The position numbers and the translations under genes were made by a program. Of a stretch of 64,000 nucleotides of DNA, positions 11,215-20,640 are shown piece after piece (within the stretch, counting starts at the first letter, position 1; each line of letters opens with the position of its first letter). The stretch is from Sepioteuthis lessoniana. Its lineage: Eukaryota; Mollusca; Cephalopoda; Myopsida; Loliginidae. The stretch lies in NCBI GenBank assembly GCA_963585895.1, contig OY757911.1, positions 96,042,186 to 96,106,185 on the forward strand. Reading direction: 5' to 3'. The notes under the pieces were generated by a model. That model did not search any database and was not told where the DNA came from. It saw nothing but the letters and a program-made list of their open reading frames with translations.

Positions 11215-11395
11215 GTCGAGCTCACAGCATCCTTACTGTATGACTCGTAGATATAACACTAAACTGCATTTGCTGGTGAGGTTCCAGTTCTGGTGTCCCG
11301 GGCAGTGTAGAGTACCTCTTCATTACTTTTGCTCACAGATCCACCTTCAATCGCTGTGGTAGTAATAATTTGGGGACTCATCTACGAGTTAAATA
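11215..11395 (+). repeat. Degenerate family A head fragment
   Basis: The order of blocks matches the family A head: ATAACACTAAACTG, TGGTGAGGTTCCAGTTCTGG, GAGTACCTCTTCATT and a degenerate CCACC..TGTGGTAG segment. The internal A-unit array is not evident. Confidence 0.5.
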
Positions 11396-11429
11396 GATCT
11401 CTTTCAAAAAATTTAAATATCTATGTAAA

Positions 11430-11515
11430 ATGATCAAGATTCGCTAATCTCTTAACACTAAAGAAGCCTATCCAAGCTGACATGCCTTTAAATTCACCAA
11501 TTAATCAATAAATTC
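11430..11515 (+). repeat. Family E SINE-tail fragment
   Basis: AACACTAAAGAAG, GCTGACATGCC and a run of AATCAATAA-type units resemble the tail at 24.40 and 25.73 kb (CAGGTTGACATGCC then ATCA repeats). Confidence 0.4.
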
Positions 11516-11984
11516 AGTGATGGAGCATGTCTTGATTTAGAACTATTTTATTCGTTGACCTGCGTGATCTTTGTTTTTTTTAATAAACTGTATCAAATCA
11601 TCGCACGTAAGTAATATGAATTAATCCAGACGACTTAGGCATTCCTTCTCCACGGTGTAAATAATGTGAGTGTAAGAAATGAAAGAAAGAAAACGATTCA
11701 CAAAACATTTAAAACAGAACCTGCGTTGTTAACAAACTTAGTTTTTTCTTAGAATGTCTATAAGAATGTAGACATCAATTGAATTAAAATTTATGCGTTT
11801 GCTAGATTACATTGTTTCGTTCGTCTAATGCTATATGTTTTTGTTTTTATGTATTTTTGCTGAAAATTAGAACAGCTGATATTTCGCATAGAAATACATA
11901 TCACTGGATTGTGGTATTTCGGATACTGGTAATACAAAGAGGTGTTAACTGTAAAAAAAAAAAGGTTATTTACGTGGAAAGTAT

Positions 11985-12215
11985 CCACATGGCGTAATAG
12001 CGAAATTGATAAACTGTGGTTTCAACGTAAGCGAGTTCGAACTACCAGACTAGCCATTACGTTCATTTTCAGAATAATACCGTTAAGAAAGGTTTGAACA
12101 AGTTATTCCCTTAACTGTTGGTTGAATAGTATAACAGCTTTTTTTTCTACATAGATAACTTTGGCATCGAATAACCAATGAATATTGATATGCCATTAAA
12201 CAAAGTTAACTGATT
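11985..12215 (+). mobile_element. tRNA-derived SINE, family D, copy D1
   Basis: The head ATGGCGTAATAGCGAAATTG and the B-box-like CGAGTTCGAACTACC resemble a tRNA promoter. The body has TAAGAAAGGTTTGAACAAG. The tail carries the stem-loop GGCAT (12163-12167), CAAT / ATTG inner pairing, and ATGCC (12190-12194), followed by an AAAC-type end. The tail matches family A tails, although the heads differ. Confidence 0.7.
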
Positions 12216-12440
12216 TTCTTTTTTTTTTCTATAATAAGATTGTTCCTCCTATTTATCTTAAATGCATCTTGCATATAGTGTAACCTTATACTTTTTTCTT
12301 TCCTTATAAAATCATATTTATAATATGTGCACACACTAGCATTTGTTGATCACACAAGACCTTGAAATTAAGGGGGAATAAAGCAATGCATCAGATCAAT
12401 ATATGTTTTATTTCGAAATCCTATCACGCCATCATGATAT

Positions 12441-12552
<112 letters not shown>

Positions 12553-12854
12553 CAATGTTTTCTATTTATTTTTTCAGGAAGGAGTTTTAGCAAGCAGAAT
12601 AAGAACTTTACGTTGGGCATTTTTTGTTGTTGTTATTTTCTTCGCTTTTTTCTTGTTTGTTTTGTTTTTCTGATCGAAAATATTATTCTTACTGAGTTAA
12701 TACCACTAGCTATGCATTTTCCCTTGCAATGAACAATGGTGGTGAATTTCTGGAATATCAATTTTTGAGCTGGATAATTTCTCCATTCAACCACATTATT
12801 CTGTTCCCTATATCTGTTGTTGTTTCTGTGGCGGTAAATATGACACATTCCCAG

Positions 12855-12856
<2 letters not shown>

Positions 12857-12912
<56 letters not shown>
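12857..12912. repeat. (TA)n microsatellite
   Basis: A pure TA tract of about 56 bp. Confidence 0.98.
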
Positions 12913-12913
<1 letters not shown>

Positions 12914-13194
12914 TGGTATCACATTGTATCTTTATTCTAAGATTGAACGATTTCTTTTGAATGAAAAAACTAAAGACATTTTATCTTAATACTATTTCTG
13001 TTGACTCTAGGAAATAATAGTAAAAAAACGTCGAGTTTCATATGCCTGAACTAATGTTATCATTAAAGATATTTACATTTTGTATAAAGTGTCTCGTATG
13101 ACACGTACACATATGCACACACACATACGCATACTCACAGTCTCTGTCTCTCTTATTCTATCTCTAAATTATACTCAGGAAGCAGCGCCCTGTT

Positions 13195-13335
13195 TACCTT
13201 AGGAAACAGGTGTACACCCTCTGATGCCATCCAAGCAACTTACGTGGCATTCCCACGGGAGCATCAACGGTTTATTTTTAGAAACAGGTCTACATTCAGG
13301 TATACAACCAACGCAACTTATGCGGCATGTGAAAA
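13195..13335. repeat. Two-copy direct repeat, period about 78 bp
   Basis: GAAACAGGTGTACACC..GCAACTTACGTGGCAT at about 13204 is repeated as GAAACAGGTCTACATT..GCAACTTATGCGGCAT at about 13282. Confidence 0.7.
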
Positions 13336-13366
13336 GTATCTTTCTGGTAATTATTCAACATCTATT

Positions 13367-13608
13367 TTGTCCTTGGGGGTAGACTGTTCGCCAATGCCCA
13401 GGGAGAACGGAGTTCAGTCCCAGTTCGAGTCATAACAAAGACTAAAAAAAATGGTACTTGATACCTCCTTGCTTAACACTCAGTATTATGAGGTATGTAT
13501 CAAGGTTAAAGTGGTGCAATTAAGGGAAAAGAATTGAACGCTTTCTTGTAGTTGCTATTGAAAAGGGCACCTTCGGGTCACCCTCGACTACGGTTGCTAA
13601 CTTTACTT

Positions 13609-13611
<3 letters not shown>
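13367..13611 (+). mobile_element. tRNA-derived SINE, family C, copy C1
   Basis: The head contains ACTGTTCGCCAATG (A-box region) and GGAGTTCAGTCCCAGTTCG (B-box region). The body has AAATGGTACTTGATACCTCC and AACACTCAGTATTATGAGG, and the tail has CACCTTCGGGTCACCCTCG ending in ACTTTACTT at a (TA)n tract. Three related copies lie at 41.65, 42.99 and 46.44 kb. Confidence 0.75.

Positions 13612-13653
<42 letters not shown>
13612..13653. repeat. (TA)n microsatellite between SINE C1 and family F1
   Basis: A pure TA tract separates two mobile elements and abuts the end of each. Confidence 0.95.
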
Positions 13654-13655
<2 letters not shown>

Positions 13656-13977
13656 CATCCACAGACAGACTGTTTCGTTCTATCAGAACTCTTCAGTGTG
13701 GCTAGACCCGCAGGACGCTCGAAGCCGGGATCGAAACCCGTCTAACTTTACGATAGATTAAGGTTTCAGACCACACAGCTACAAGCGGACTACGTTGGCT
13801 AAGGGAATTTTAAGGTATTTTATTTTTAGCAACAGCAGCAGCAGCCTTTGTTTACATTTTTAATACCCTATCGGCTACCAGAGTGCTCAATTCTTACGAA
13901 GAGCTTTGCATTACGCTAGGGGCGGCCGACAATTCCTTCGCCAGAGTGCTCAACCCCCATGGGGGAGCGTATATATT
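13654..13977 (-). mobile_element. Family F hammerhead SINE-like element, copy F1
   Basis: This is one 324-bp unit. On the minus strand it begins ATATACGCTCCCCCATGGG, passes GAGCACTCTGGCGAAGG and GCAAAGCTCTTCG, then a tRNA-like region with TGTGGTCTGAAACC and a B-box-like GGGTTTCGATCCC, and ends in a complete hammerhead ribozyme before GTGGATGAC and (TA)n. I infer a non-autonomous retroelement of the retrozyme or ribozyme-SINE type. There is no open frame. The first 253 bp in plus-strand order are repeated in F2 with one difference noticed (TTTTTAG versus TTTTAAG). Confidence 0.8.
13659..13701 (-). ncRNA. Hammerhead ribozyme, family F1
   Basis: On the minus strand stem I is CCACA with UGUGG. 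The core CUGAAGA (13690-13696) fits the CUGANGA consensus. Stem II is GUUC, loop UGAUA, GAAC, a perfect 4-bp stem. GAAA follows (13673-13676). The short stem III ACA/UGU is closed by a GUC loop, and the GUC triplet places cleavage between 13664 and 13663. All conserved core bases are present. The very short stem III is typical of metazoan retrozyme hammerheads, which may act as dimers. Confidence 0.85.
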
Positions 13978-14230
13978 GTCATCCACAGACAGACTGTTTC
14001 GTTCTATCAGAACTCTTCAGTGTGGCTAGACCCGCAGGACGCTCGAAGCCGGGATCGAAACCCGTCTAACTTTACGATAGATTAAGGTTTCAGACCACAC
14101 AGCTACAAGCGGACTACGTTGGCTAAGGGAATTTTAAGGTATTTTATTTTAAGCAACAGCAGCAGCAGCCTTTGTTTACATTTTTAATACCCTATCGGCT
14201 ACCAGAGTGCTCAATTCTTACGAAGAGCTT
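13978..14230 (-). mobile_element. Family F element, tandem partial copy F2
   Basis: This copy is essentially identical to 13654-13906 and truncated at the GAAGAGCTT block (its 5' end on the minus strand). It includes the hammerhead. Spacing of equivalent bases to F1 is 324 bp. Confidence 0.9.
13983..14025 (-). ncRNA. Hammerhead ribozyme, family F2
   Basis: The sequence and structure are the same as the F1 ribozyme, with predicted cleavage between 13988 and 13987. Together with the F1 site it would release a 324-nt monomer from a minus-strand transcript. Confidence 0.85.
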
Positions 14231-14249
14231 TTAAGAACAAAGGGAAACA

Positions 14250-15000
14250 ACCCTGACATCTTAGTTTGTCGAGGATATTTAACAAAAATTCATAAAAATA
14301 ACTTAAAAAACAAAAGATTAAATTTATTCAACGAATTTACCATTGGCTTCAACTATGGTCTACAGTCGAAGCTGGAATCTCTTTCAAGCCTTTCGAATGT
14401 TCTTCTTGTTTAAATAGATAAATGCTATCCTAACCCTTGATTTCAGTTGATCTTTGGTCTTGCAGATAATTTTTCTTGGTCTCCCGCTCAACCGTACCCA
14501 ACAAGTAATAATCAAAAAGATAGGAATCGGGGTAATTACGACGCCAGATATTCAGGGTGATGTAGTTGCAGAATTTTTTTCTGGATTATCATGCTTGTGT
14601 GGCTTGGCCCCGAATCCTGTTGTCAGACGCTGGGTTTTCTACCAGACATCCACTCAATCGAAATCAGTTGAACCTTTTCCAGGCACTTGATCTTGGCCTT
14701 TGGGGTATACGGAAAGATGATAGCAGCATAATATTCCCATCGCTAGTGATCACCCAATACACCAGGACGTGGAAAGGGTGCTTGGTTTTGATTAAATTAG
14801 GGGCTTATAGTGCGTTCTGAGCAAGTCGAAGGTTGTCCTGCGAGTTCATCCTCTAATTTTTGCAGATTTTTTCTCATCTGAGGAAAACCAATACGTGGTC
14901 ACTTGGATAGGAAGTTTGTGTTTGTAGAAAATCTTTTCAGCGTAGTTTTTCTTCTTGTCACGTGTACTTCTTTTCGAATTCTCTGCACTGACATTTGAAC
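14250..15000 (-). pseudogene. Decayed DD37D-type mariner-like transposase
   Basis: Minus-strand pieces in the correct order are FSSDEKK (first catalytic D, about 14890), KTKHPFHVLVYWVITSDGNI (about 14790-14730), QQDSGPSHTSM (second D, about 14610, with the preceding Trp codon now TGA), NIWRRNYPDSYLFDYYLLGT (third D, about 14540-14490), LNKKNIRKA and TIVEANGKF near 14360. This order and these motifs match the DDE transposases of the DD37D mariner-related group. Multiple frameshifts and stops prove inactivity. No inverted repeats were identified. Confidence 0.75.
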
Positions 15001-16516
15001 ACACTGAAGTCTTCGTAAAGCTTCTGTTGCGAATTCCTATCAGTAAAGCATGATATTTTAAAATTTCTGGAGTAGTGAATTACATAGAGCTGCTTTTCAC
15101 ACAGACAGTACTCAACCTAGTATAGTTAGTTGCACAGATGACAAAACCTGAAAGAAACAAAGCGCATGCACGAAATACAGGATTTTACATGGTGACAATT
15201 TATACATCACACTCAATATATATATACATATATATACAAGAAGAGTTCAGTGAAATGTAATATGTTATTTTTGCAAATAACTCTTATATTTCTTGCATGA
15301 ATTTGTTTAAATTTGGACTGTTTACTCTTAATGTAAATCAATTTTATATTTACAAATAATGTGGTATTTCCTCCCAGATGATTTTAATTTCATTAATAAT
15401 TTACATATGAAGTAATTTCATGATTGTTCTCAGTGCAAAAGTATTGGTATAAAAAGAATGAAATTTCCGATGTAAAACATTTTGTTGCCCAGAAAAAAAT
15501 TAACTGCAGTTAAGGTTTTCTTGGAAGCATAAACAACCCCATTCGTGTTTTGTGGGAAGCAAGCAAGATTAAAAAAAAAAAAAAAGATAACTGTACAGGT
15601 AGGATGCTCTCTATTTTTTTTATCTCGAAGAAAACAAGAGGAACTTGTCGAAAACGGTTCAATTGCGATTCCATAGCCAAGACAATAGCTCGATATAAAC
15701 GCCATTTGAAGAGGATCCTTATTTCCGTTGATTATTGCCTCTGATTTCCAATTCTAACTGTTTTTTCAATGATGTGGAGCGCCAACCACATAAATAACAA
15801 TTTTATAGCCTTCACTTTCATGCTTCGCAGGATTTTTTGCTCTTGGGCAAAATCAAAGTATTTGTCAATTTTTTATTTCTTTTTTTCATTTTGTGGCCCG
15901 CAAAATCCACCAAATGATAAGTTTCTTTTATTCCTGTGACTTAACAATGTTTTTAAATATTTTATCATTGATAGTACATACTTAAATAAGAATTGGTGAT
16001 CATCCTTGAATTTTGAGACACAGGAAATCTCCTCAGCTCCAAAGAACACTTTTCTGTATTGTCTTCTGTTAACAACGTGCTGTGGTTTGCACTGTTTCCA
16101 TCTTGCCATAGATCTTCAGTTTCCGTAGACTTTTTTTACGAGTGCCTTTAGGATTCTTTCGATCATTCGAAGGATTATTGGTATGACTATCACATTCATG
16201 ATACATAGCTTTGAAGATCCCTGGCTATGTCCCCAACAAAAAACAAAGCACACACAAAAAAACTGTCCTACTTTGTATATATAGAAGTGTTATATGAATA
16301 AATAAATCAGACACCAATAAAATTGTTACTGATTTGCACTATGTGGTTAATGTCCCACTACTATTTCGAGAACCCTATTTTTAGTGTTCTGTTTTCAAAG
16401 TCGTTTTATGCAGAGGTTAGTAATGTACATGATTTAAAAACCATATGATGTAAACTTGAATTACTTCTCCAGTAACTAGAAATTATTTAAGTAGTGAAAC
16501 TGAATATACATCAAAT

Positions 16517-16519
<3 letters not shown>
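15001..16519. other. Unassigned interval
   Basis: No domain is recognised on either strand. Minus-strand open frames at 15430-15705 and 15873-16109 show no motif I can place. Some of this may be flank or N-terminal sequence of the transposon to the left. Confidence 0.35.
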
Positions 16520-16550
<31 letters not shown>

Positions 16551-16586
16551 ATTTTTTTCTCTCTCTCTCTCTATATATATATATAT

Positions 16587-16618
<32 letters not shown>

Positions 16619-16619
16619 T

Positions 16620-16660
<41 letters not shown>
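16520..16660. repeat. Long palindromic microsatellite (TA)-(CT)-(TA)-(GA)-(TA)
   Basis: A symmetrical array has ATTGATT at the left inner boundary mirrored by AATCAAT at the right, CT repeats mirrored by GA repeats, and a TA centre. The whole tract can fold on itself. Family F copy F3 starts at its right edge. Confidence 0.9.
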
Positions 16661-16661
<1 letters not shown>

Positions 16662-16970
16662 TCCCCTACCACCTTATGGTTGAGTTCTCTGGCGAAGAAG
16701 TAATCGTGTTGCCATTAGCGTTCATTGCAAGCCTCTTCGTATATGAATTGAGGTCTCGGCAGCCGTTGAACGGATGTATGTAAACAATAGTAATTGTGAT
16801 CCATAACCTTTTAAAATTTACTTCGCAGCTAATGACTCTTCATGGCTGAATGGTTAGAGGTTTTGGCTTGGCGTTTGAGTAAACCGGGTTTCGATCCCAG
16901 CTACGGGAAGCTACTGTCTAACCACACTGATGAGTTCCGATAGGACGAAACAGATCTGTCTGTGGATGAC
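16661..16970 (+). mobile_element. Family F hammerhead SINE-like element, copy F3
   Basis: This is a complete plus-strand copy between (TA)n tracts. The 5' end reads CTCCCCTACCACC, followed by GTTCTCTGGCGAAGAAG. An internal tRNA-like segment has the A-box TGGCTGAATGGTTAGAGG (about 16842) and the B-box GGGTTTCGATCCC (about 16886). The 3' end is a full hammerhead then ATGAC directly at (TA)n. The internal position of the tRNA-like boxes, with unrelated sequence 5' of them, is unusual for a SINE. Confidence 0.8.
16922..16965 (+). ncRNA. Hammerhead ribozyme, family F3
   Basis: Stem I is CCACA (16922-16926) with UGUGG (16961-16965). The core is CUGAUGA (16927-16933). Stem II is GUUCC, loop GAUA, GGAC (16934-16946) with one bulged base. 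GAAA spans 16947-16950. Stem III is ACAG/CUGU with a two-base loop, or three pairs with a tetraloop. The cleavage triplet GUC places the cut after 16960. The form closely resembles the Schistosoma satellite hammerheads. Confidence 0.85.
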
Positions 16971-16993
16971 TATATATATATATATATATATAT
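16971..16993. repeat. (TA)n microsatellite
   Basis: A TA tract at the 3' edge of F3. Confidence 0.9.
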
Positions 16994-17954
16994 TATCGTC
17001 CATCTCTCCTGTCAGGTCGTGTTGACTGCATCTGGTATCCACACCGAGTTGATATATGTAATTCTTTGCTGGTCGATCAACACTGGTCTATCTATATGTT
17101 GAAGTCCTTAGGAGAATGTCTCTTTTGAGTTTGTATTTATTTCTCAAAATTTTCATTGTTTTACTGGGTTGTTTGTGAGATGGTAAGTAAGTAACTTATA
17201 GCTGTCATTTTGTGGCTTGCTGCTTCTAAGATTTGTTCAAAAAAGAACAAATCATTCATCTCTAGTTCCAAATCTGCAATGAGCTTCATCCATACAGTAA
17301 TATCGACACCACTATGCCCATCGATTATCGTGATCATGGTATTTTATTTCTAGCTCGCTAACTATGTTCTTGTACGGATATGGTGTATATATTCTGCTTG
17401 GCTGAAGACGATGTAAACTCAGATAGATGGCTTATTGTATTTACTATTCTAAAGTTAAAAGTTGCTATGTTGACAGTGTTGTTGCATTTATGTTGGTCTA
17501 GTTTAAGTTCAGTAGTTGATTTTTTAACACTTAGGTTAGAGCTCTAACCTTAAAAGGACGCGCCTGTTTATAGCCAGTTATAAAACTTACAATAAACGAA
17601 CACAATAAATATTTGACAAATACGAAACTATATATATGACAACAGGTTTGTTTTGCTATTATTTTCAGAGCACAGAAAATGAATATGCAATATCTGCAAC
17701 TTCCCAACGTAGAAAAAAAAGAAAAATGGTAATTTGATATGTAAGATTGTCTACAGGAATATTGAAAGTACTTTTGCAATATTTCTCAAAATGTTTAGTG
17801 GAATAATTTATTATCATCAGTAATACTATGGAAAACAATTATGGATAAGATTTTTCACTGTCCATTTCTAAATCATAATCAGGTAATATTGTATCAAATG
17901 AAGAATTCCAAACGAAGCGCTAAATAGTAAATGAGCTACACAAATTATTTGGAC
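16994..17954. other. Unassigned interval
   Basis: No coding or repeat homology is recognised. Confidence 0.35.
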
Positions 17955-18172
17955 GGAATCTCTGTGCATAGTGGCTGATATGCTAAGAAATGAGTTCAAA
18001 ATCCATTCGCACCACTACATACACTTTCGGACATACTGTTGTTGGTGGGATGAAGCCCCATATTGCCCAAGATATAGTTTAAATAGCACCTCTCTTGTTC
18101 TTCAACAAAGATTGGTTTGGCATTAAATAACCCTAAAAGGTTGATATCTTATGAAAGAAAGAAACCAAATAA
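17955..18172 (+). mobile_element. tRNA-derived SINE, family D, copy D2
   Basis: The head contains ATAGTGGCTGATATGCTAAG and the B-box-like GAGTTCAAAATCC. The body has GATATAGTTTAAATAGCACC. The tail is TTTGGCATTAAATAACCC then AAAAGGTTGATATC, ending in AAACCAAA. The tail is the same stem-loop as in family A. Confidence 0.7.
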
Positions 18173-18274
18173 AGTAAGTGAAAAATATTGACTGCACCAT
18201 TAAAAGGAGAAGAGACAATTAAAACGGTTTTTTGGTGATGCTATATTGACTTTTTCTGCATTCGTGAATATTAG

Positions 18275-18865
18275 TTGCCCAGTCGGATGGGGCGGTAGAA
18301 TACACCAACTGGATCTCTGCAAAGGGTTAAGACCCTTCCAACAAGTGTCCTGGATATGACACTAAACAATCTGATGGTGGGGTTCTGATAATTCTGGAGC
18401 TTTGGGGAATGCGGAGTACCCTTTGATTGCGATCGCTCCCAGGTTCACTCAGGCCTGAAATGGTAGCACATTATAGGATCCTATCAATGGGTCAAATAGA
18501 ACTAAACTGTGTACTAATGCTAAACTAAATTGCTTGAAATAGGTCTGTCTTGGCATTTATCCTGCGTGCCTATGCTAAACTGAATTGTTTGAAATAGAAC
18601 AGTTTTGTATGCTAAACTGAATTTTCTTGAATAGGACTGCTTTTCACATTGAAACTGTACTTATGCTAAACTGATTTGTTTGAATTATAACTGTTTAACT
18701 AAACGGAATAACTAGACATTGAAATGTTTTTGACAATTAAACTGTGTACTTATGCTAAACTCAATAGTTTGAAATAGAATTGTGTATTTGTATGGAAATC
18801 GATTTGGCATTGAATAACCTAGAAAGGTTTATATACCATAAAACACAAACAAACAATCAAACAAA
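18275..18865 (+). repeat. Family A dispersed repeat, copy A2
   Basis: A full-length copy with head CCCAGTCGGATGGGGC, conserved block, an array of CTAAACTGAATTGTTTGAAA-type subunits, and the tail stem-loop at 18806-18835 (GGCAT, AACCT/AGGTT) followed by AAACACAAACAAAC. It directly follows SINE D2, which bears the same tail. Confidence 0.85.
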
Positions 18866-19724
18866 ATAATTTGACTGTTATAGAAATTGATTTTTTTCTT
18901 CAAACAAAATATTCTGGTGTAAGATGCTGAAAAACTTTATTCAGGGTTATATTGTATTTTATGAATATACGTATGCATTCAGGCGACTGAGGGAGTCTTT
19001 GAATATTATGGGATTGCAATTGAAGATTCGAATGCAGAAAAAAAGACGAGTTTGATTATATGAAAATATAACAATGCTTTTTTACTTTGATGGATTTTTT
19101 TTAACCTCAAAAATATATCGGAAAAAATGTGGCTTTTTCAACATGAAGACATAAAAAAACACCTCAGGGATACAGTTATGGACTTATCTGTTAAATGTAT
19201 TTCGTAAATGAATTGTGAAAAAGTCAAGGAAAATAATTAAATGGGATAGAAAATAATAAGTTGAAAACGTTTCAGGATAATGTGAAAATAAATTGAAAGA
19301 AAAGAAGAATGTCAGAAAAAAGAAACTGAATTATTGCAAATTAAACATATCAGAAAAAATTTAAATATATAAAAGAATAATGGAAAATAGCATAAAGATT
19401 GAATGGAGTGATTTAAAAGGAAAAGAATTGATTTAAAAATCTGTAGAATGCACTTTGATGGGATTTAAAGAAAAATTCGAAAAATCAAAATAAAGTAAGA
19501 AGGATAATTGTTGAAAGGATTTATGATTGGTTCATTGGTTAAATGATCGATGTTCACGGCATATCAACTTGTCTTGAGTTATTTTTCGGTCACCTGTTTA
19601 GGGAGTTATTTTCATTGTGCTTTTAAACTTATATTTTTGAGTAGTCGTTCCTTAAGTGATTTTTTCACATGGTCCTATCGAATACGAATTACATTTAAAC
19701 AGATCTATTTGATCCATAAATGAG
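18866..19724. other. Unassigned A-rich interval
   Basis: This is a strand-biased A-rich segment with many AAAGAA runs. No coding homology is visible. Confidence 0.4.
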
Positions 19725-19925
19725 ACCCTAAAAAGTATTTCCACTCCATATCATAGTGGATCTCGGAGTAATGGCAATGAAGGGGTAATTCATAATCCCC
19801 CAAATCTCCTGATCATCATCAGATGCCACACTCAAGACATTAATTTCTGAGGGAAACTTAGCTCTCTACAGGAAATAGAGTTAGCATTTTCTACTCCCCG
19901 CCCAAATATCGCAGAGTTAGTCATG
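19725..19925 (-). repeat. Degenerate family A head fragment
   Basis: On the minus strand the block order resembles the family A head: the TCTGATGATGATCAG region, GGAGATTTGGGGGATTATG, and TTCATTGCCATTACTCCGAG. The subunit array and tail are missing. Confidence 0.55.
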
Positions 19926-20039
19926 GAAAATGTAAATAATAAGATATGAATATGATGAGGGTAAAAAATGTGGGATCTATTGTGTAAAAAACGAGGCGGC
20001 AATAAACTAAGTGCTAGAGAAATAAAGTTAAAATTAATC

Positions 20040-20300
20040 CAAAGTTCTTACGAAGTTAATGAATTGTTAATACACGGAGGCCAAAAGACAAAACGAAAAA
20101 CGAATTCCAAATTAATTGAACAAATTAAAGCAATAACTTTAAAAAATTACATCATTGTAGACAACAAAAAATATACATTTATTTACTACGCTTAGCGGTA
20201 GCACTAAGCTTGAATTATGGAGTATTCAGAGAGAAACGAACTCACACGAAAAAATTCTGCAAGTCTAGCTTGCTAACCATCAAACCACGTCAGGTTTTCT
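20040..20300 (-). mobile_element. tRNA-like SINE, family G, copy 1
   Basis: On the minus strand a tRNA-like head carries TGGTTTGATGGTTAGCAAG (A-box-like) and GAGTTCGTTTCTCTC (B-box-like), followed by AATTAATTTGGAATTCG-type sequence and TTGGCCTCCGTG. A diverged second copy lies directly to the right. Confidence 0.55.
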
Positions 20301-20329
20301 AAAACTAACGACAAAAGAAACATACTAAA

Positions 20330-20459
20330 AATAAATGTTCTTAATGAAGGATTGATGAATGTATAAATAGACGGAGGCCAAAAACCAAATCCAAAACCAA
20401 AAACAAACACCTTATTAATTGAACAAATAAAAGTAATGACTAAAAAATAACAGCGTGGA

Positions 20460-20545
<86 letters not shown>

Positions 20546-20640
20546 GCAAGAATTATGGATTATCCAGAGAGAATCAAACTTAATAGAAATGTTTTTTTTT
20601 TAGTTTAGCTAACTAAGCATTAAATCACACAAGGCGCCTT
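20330..20640 (-). mobile_element. tRNA-like SINE, family G, copy 2
   Basis: A diverged tandem copy of the preceding element with GGAGGCCAAAAACCAAA and AATTATGGATTATCCAGAGAG. A (TA)n-(TG)n tract has expanded inside it. Confidence 0.55.
20461..20543. repeat. (TA)n-(TG)n microsatellite
   Basis: A TA tract of about 50 bp passes into a TG tract of about 30 bp. Confidence 0.97.

Noticed and set aside
17800..17830. Minus-strand CUGAUGA near TCATCAG at about 17815
   Set aside because: No GAAA block and no stem I partner. A chance match.
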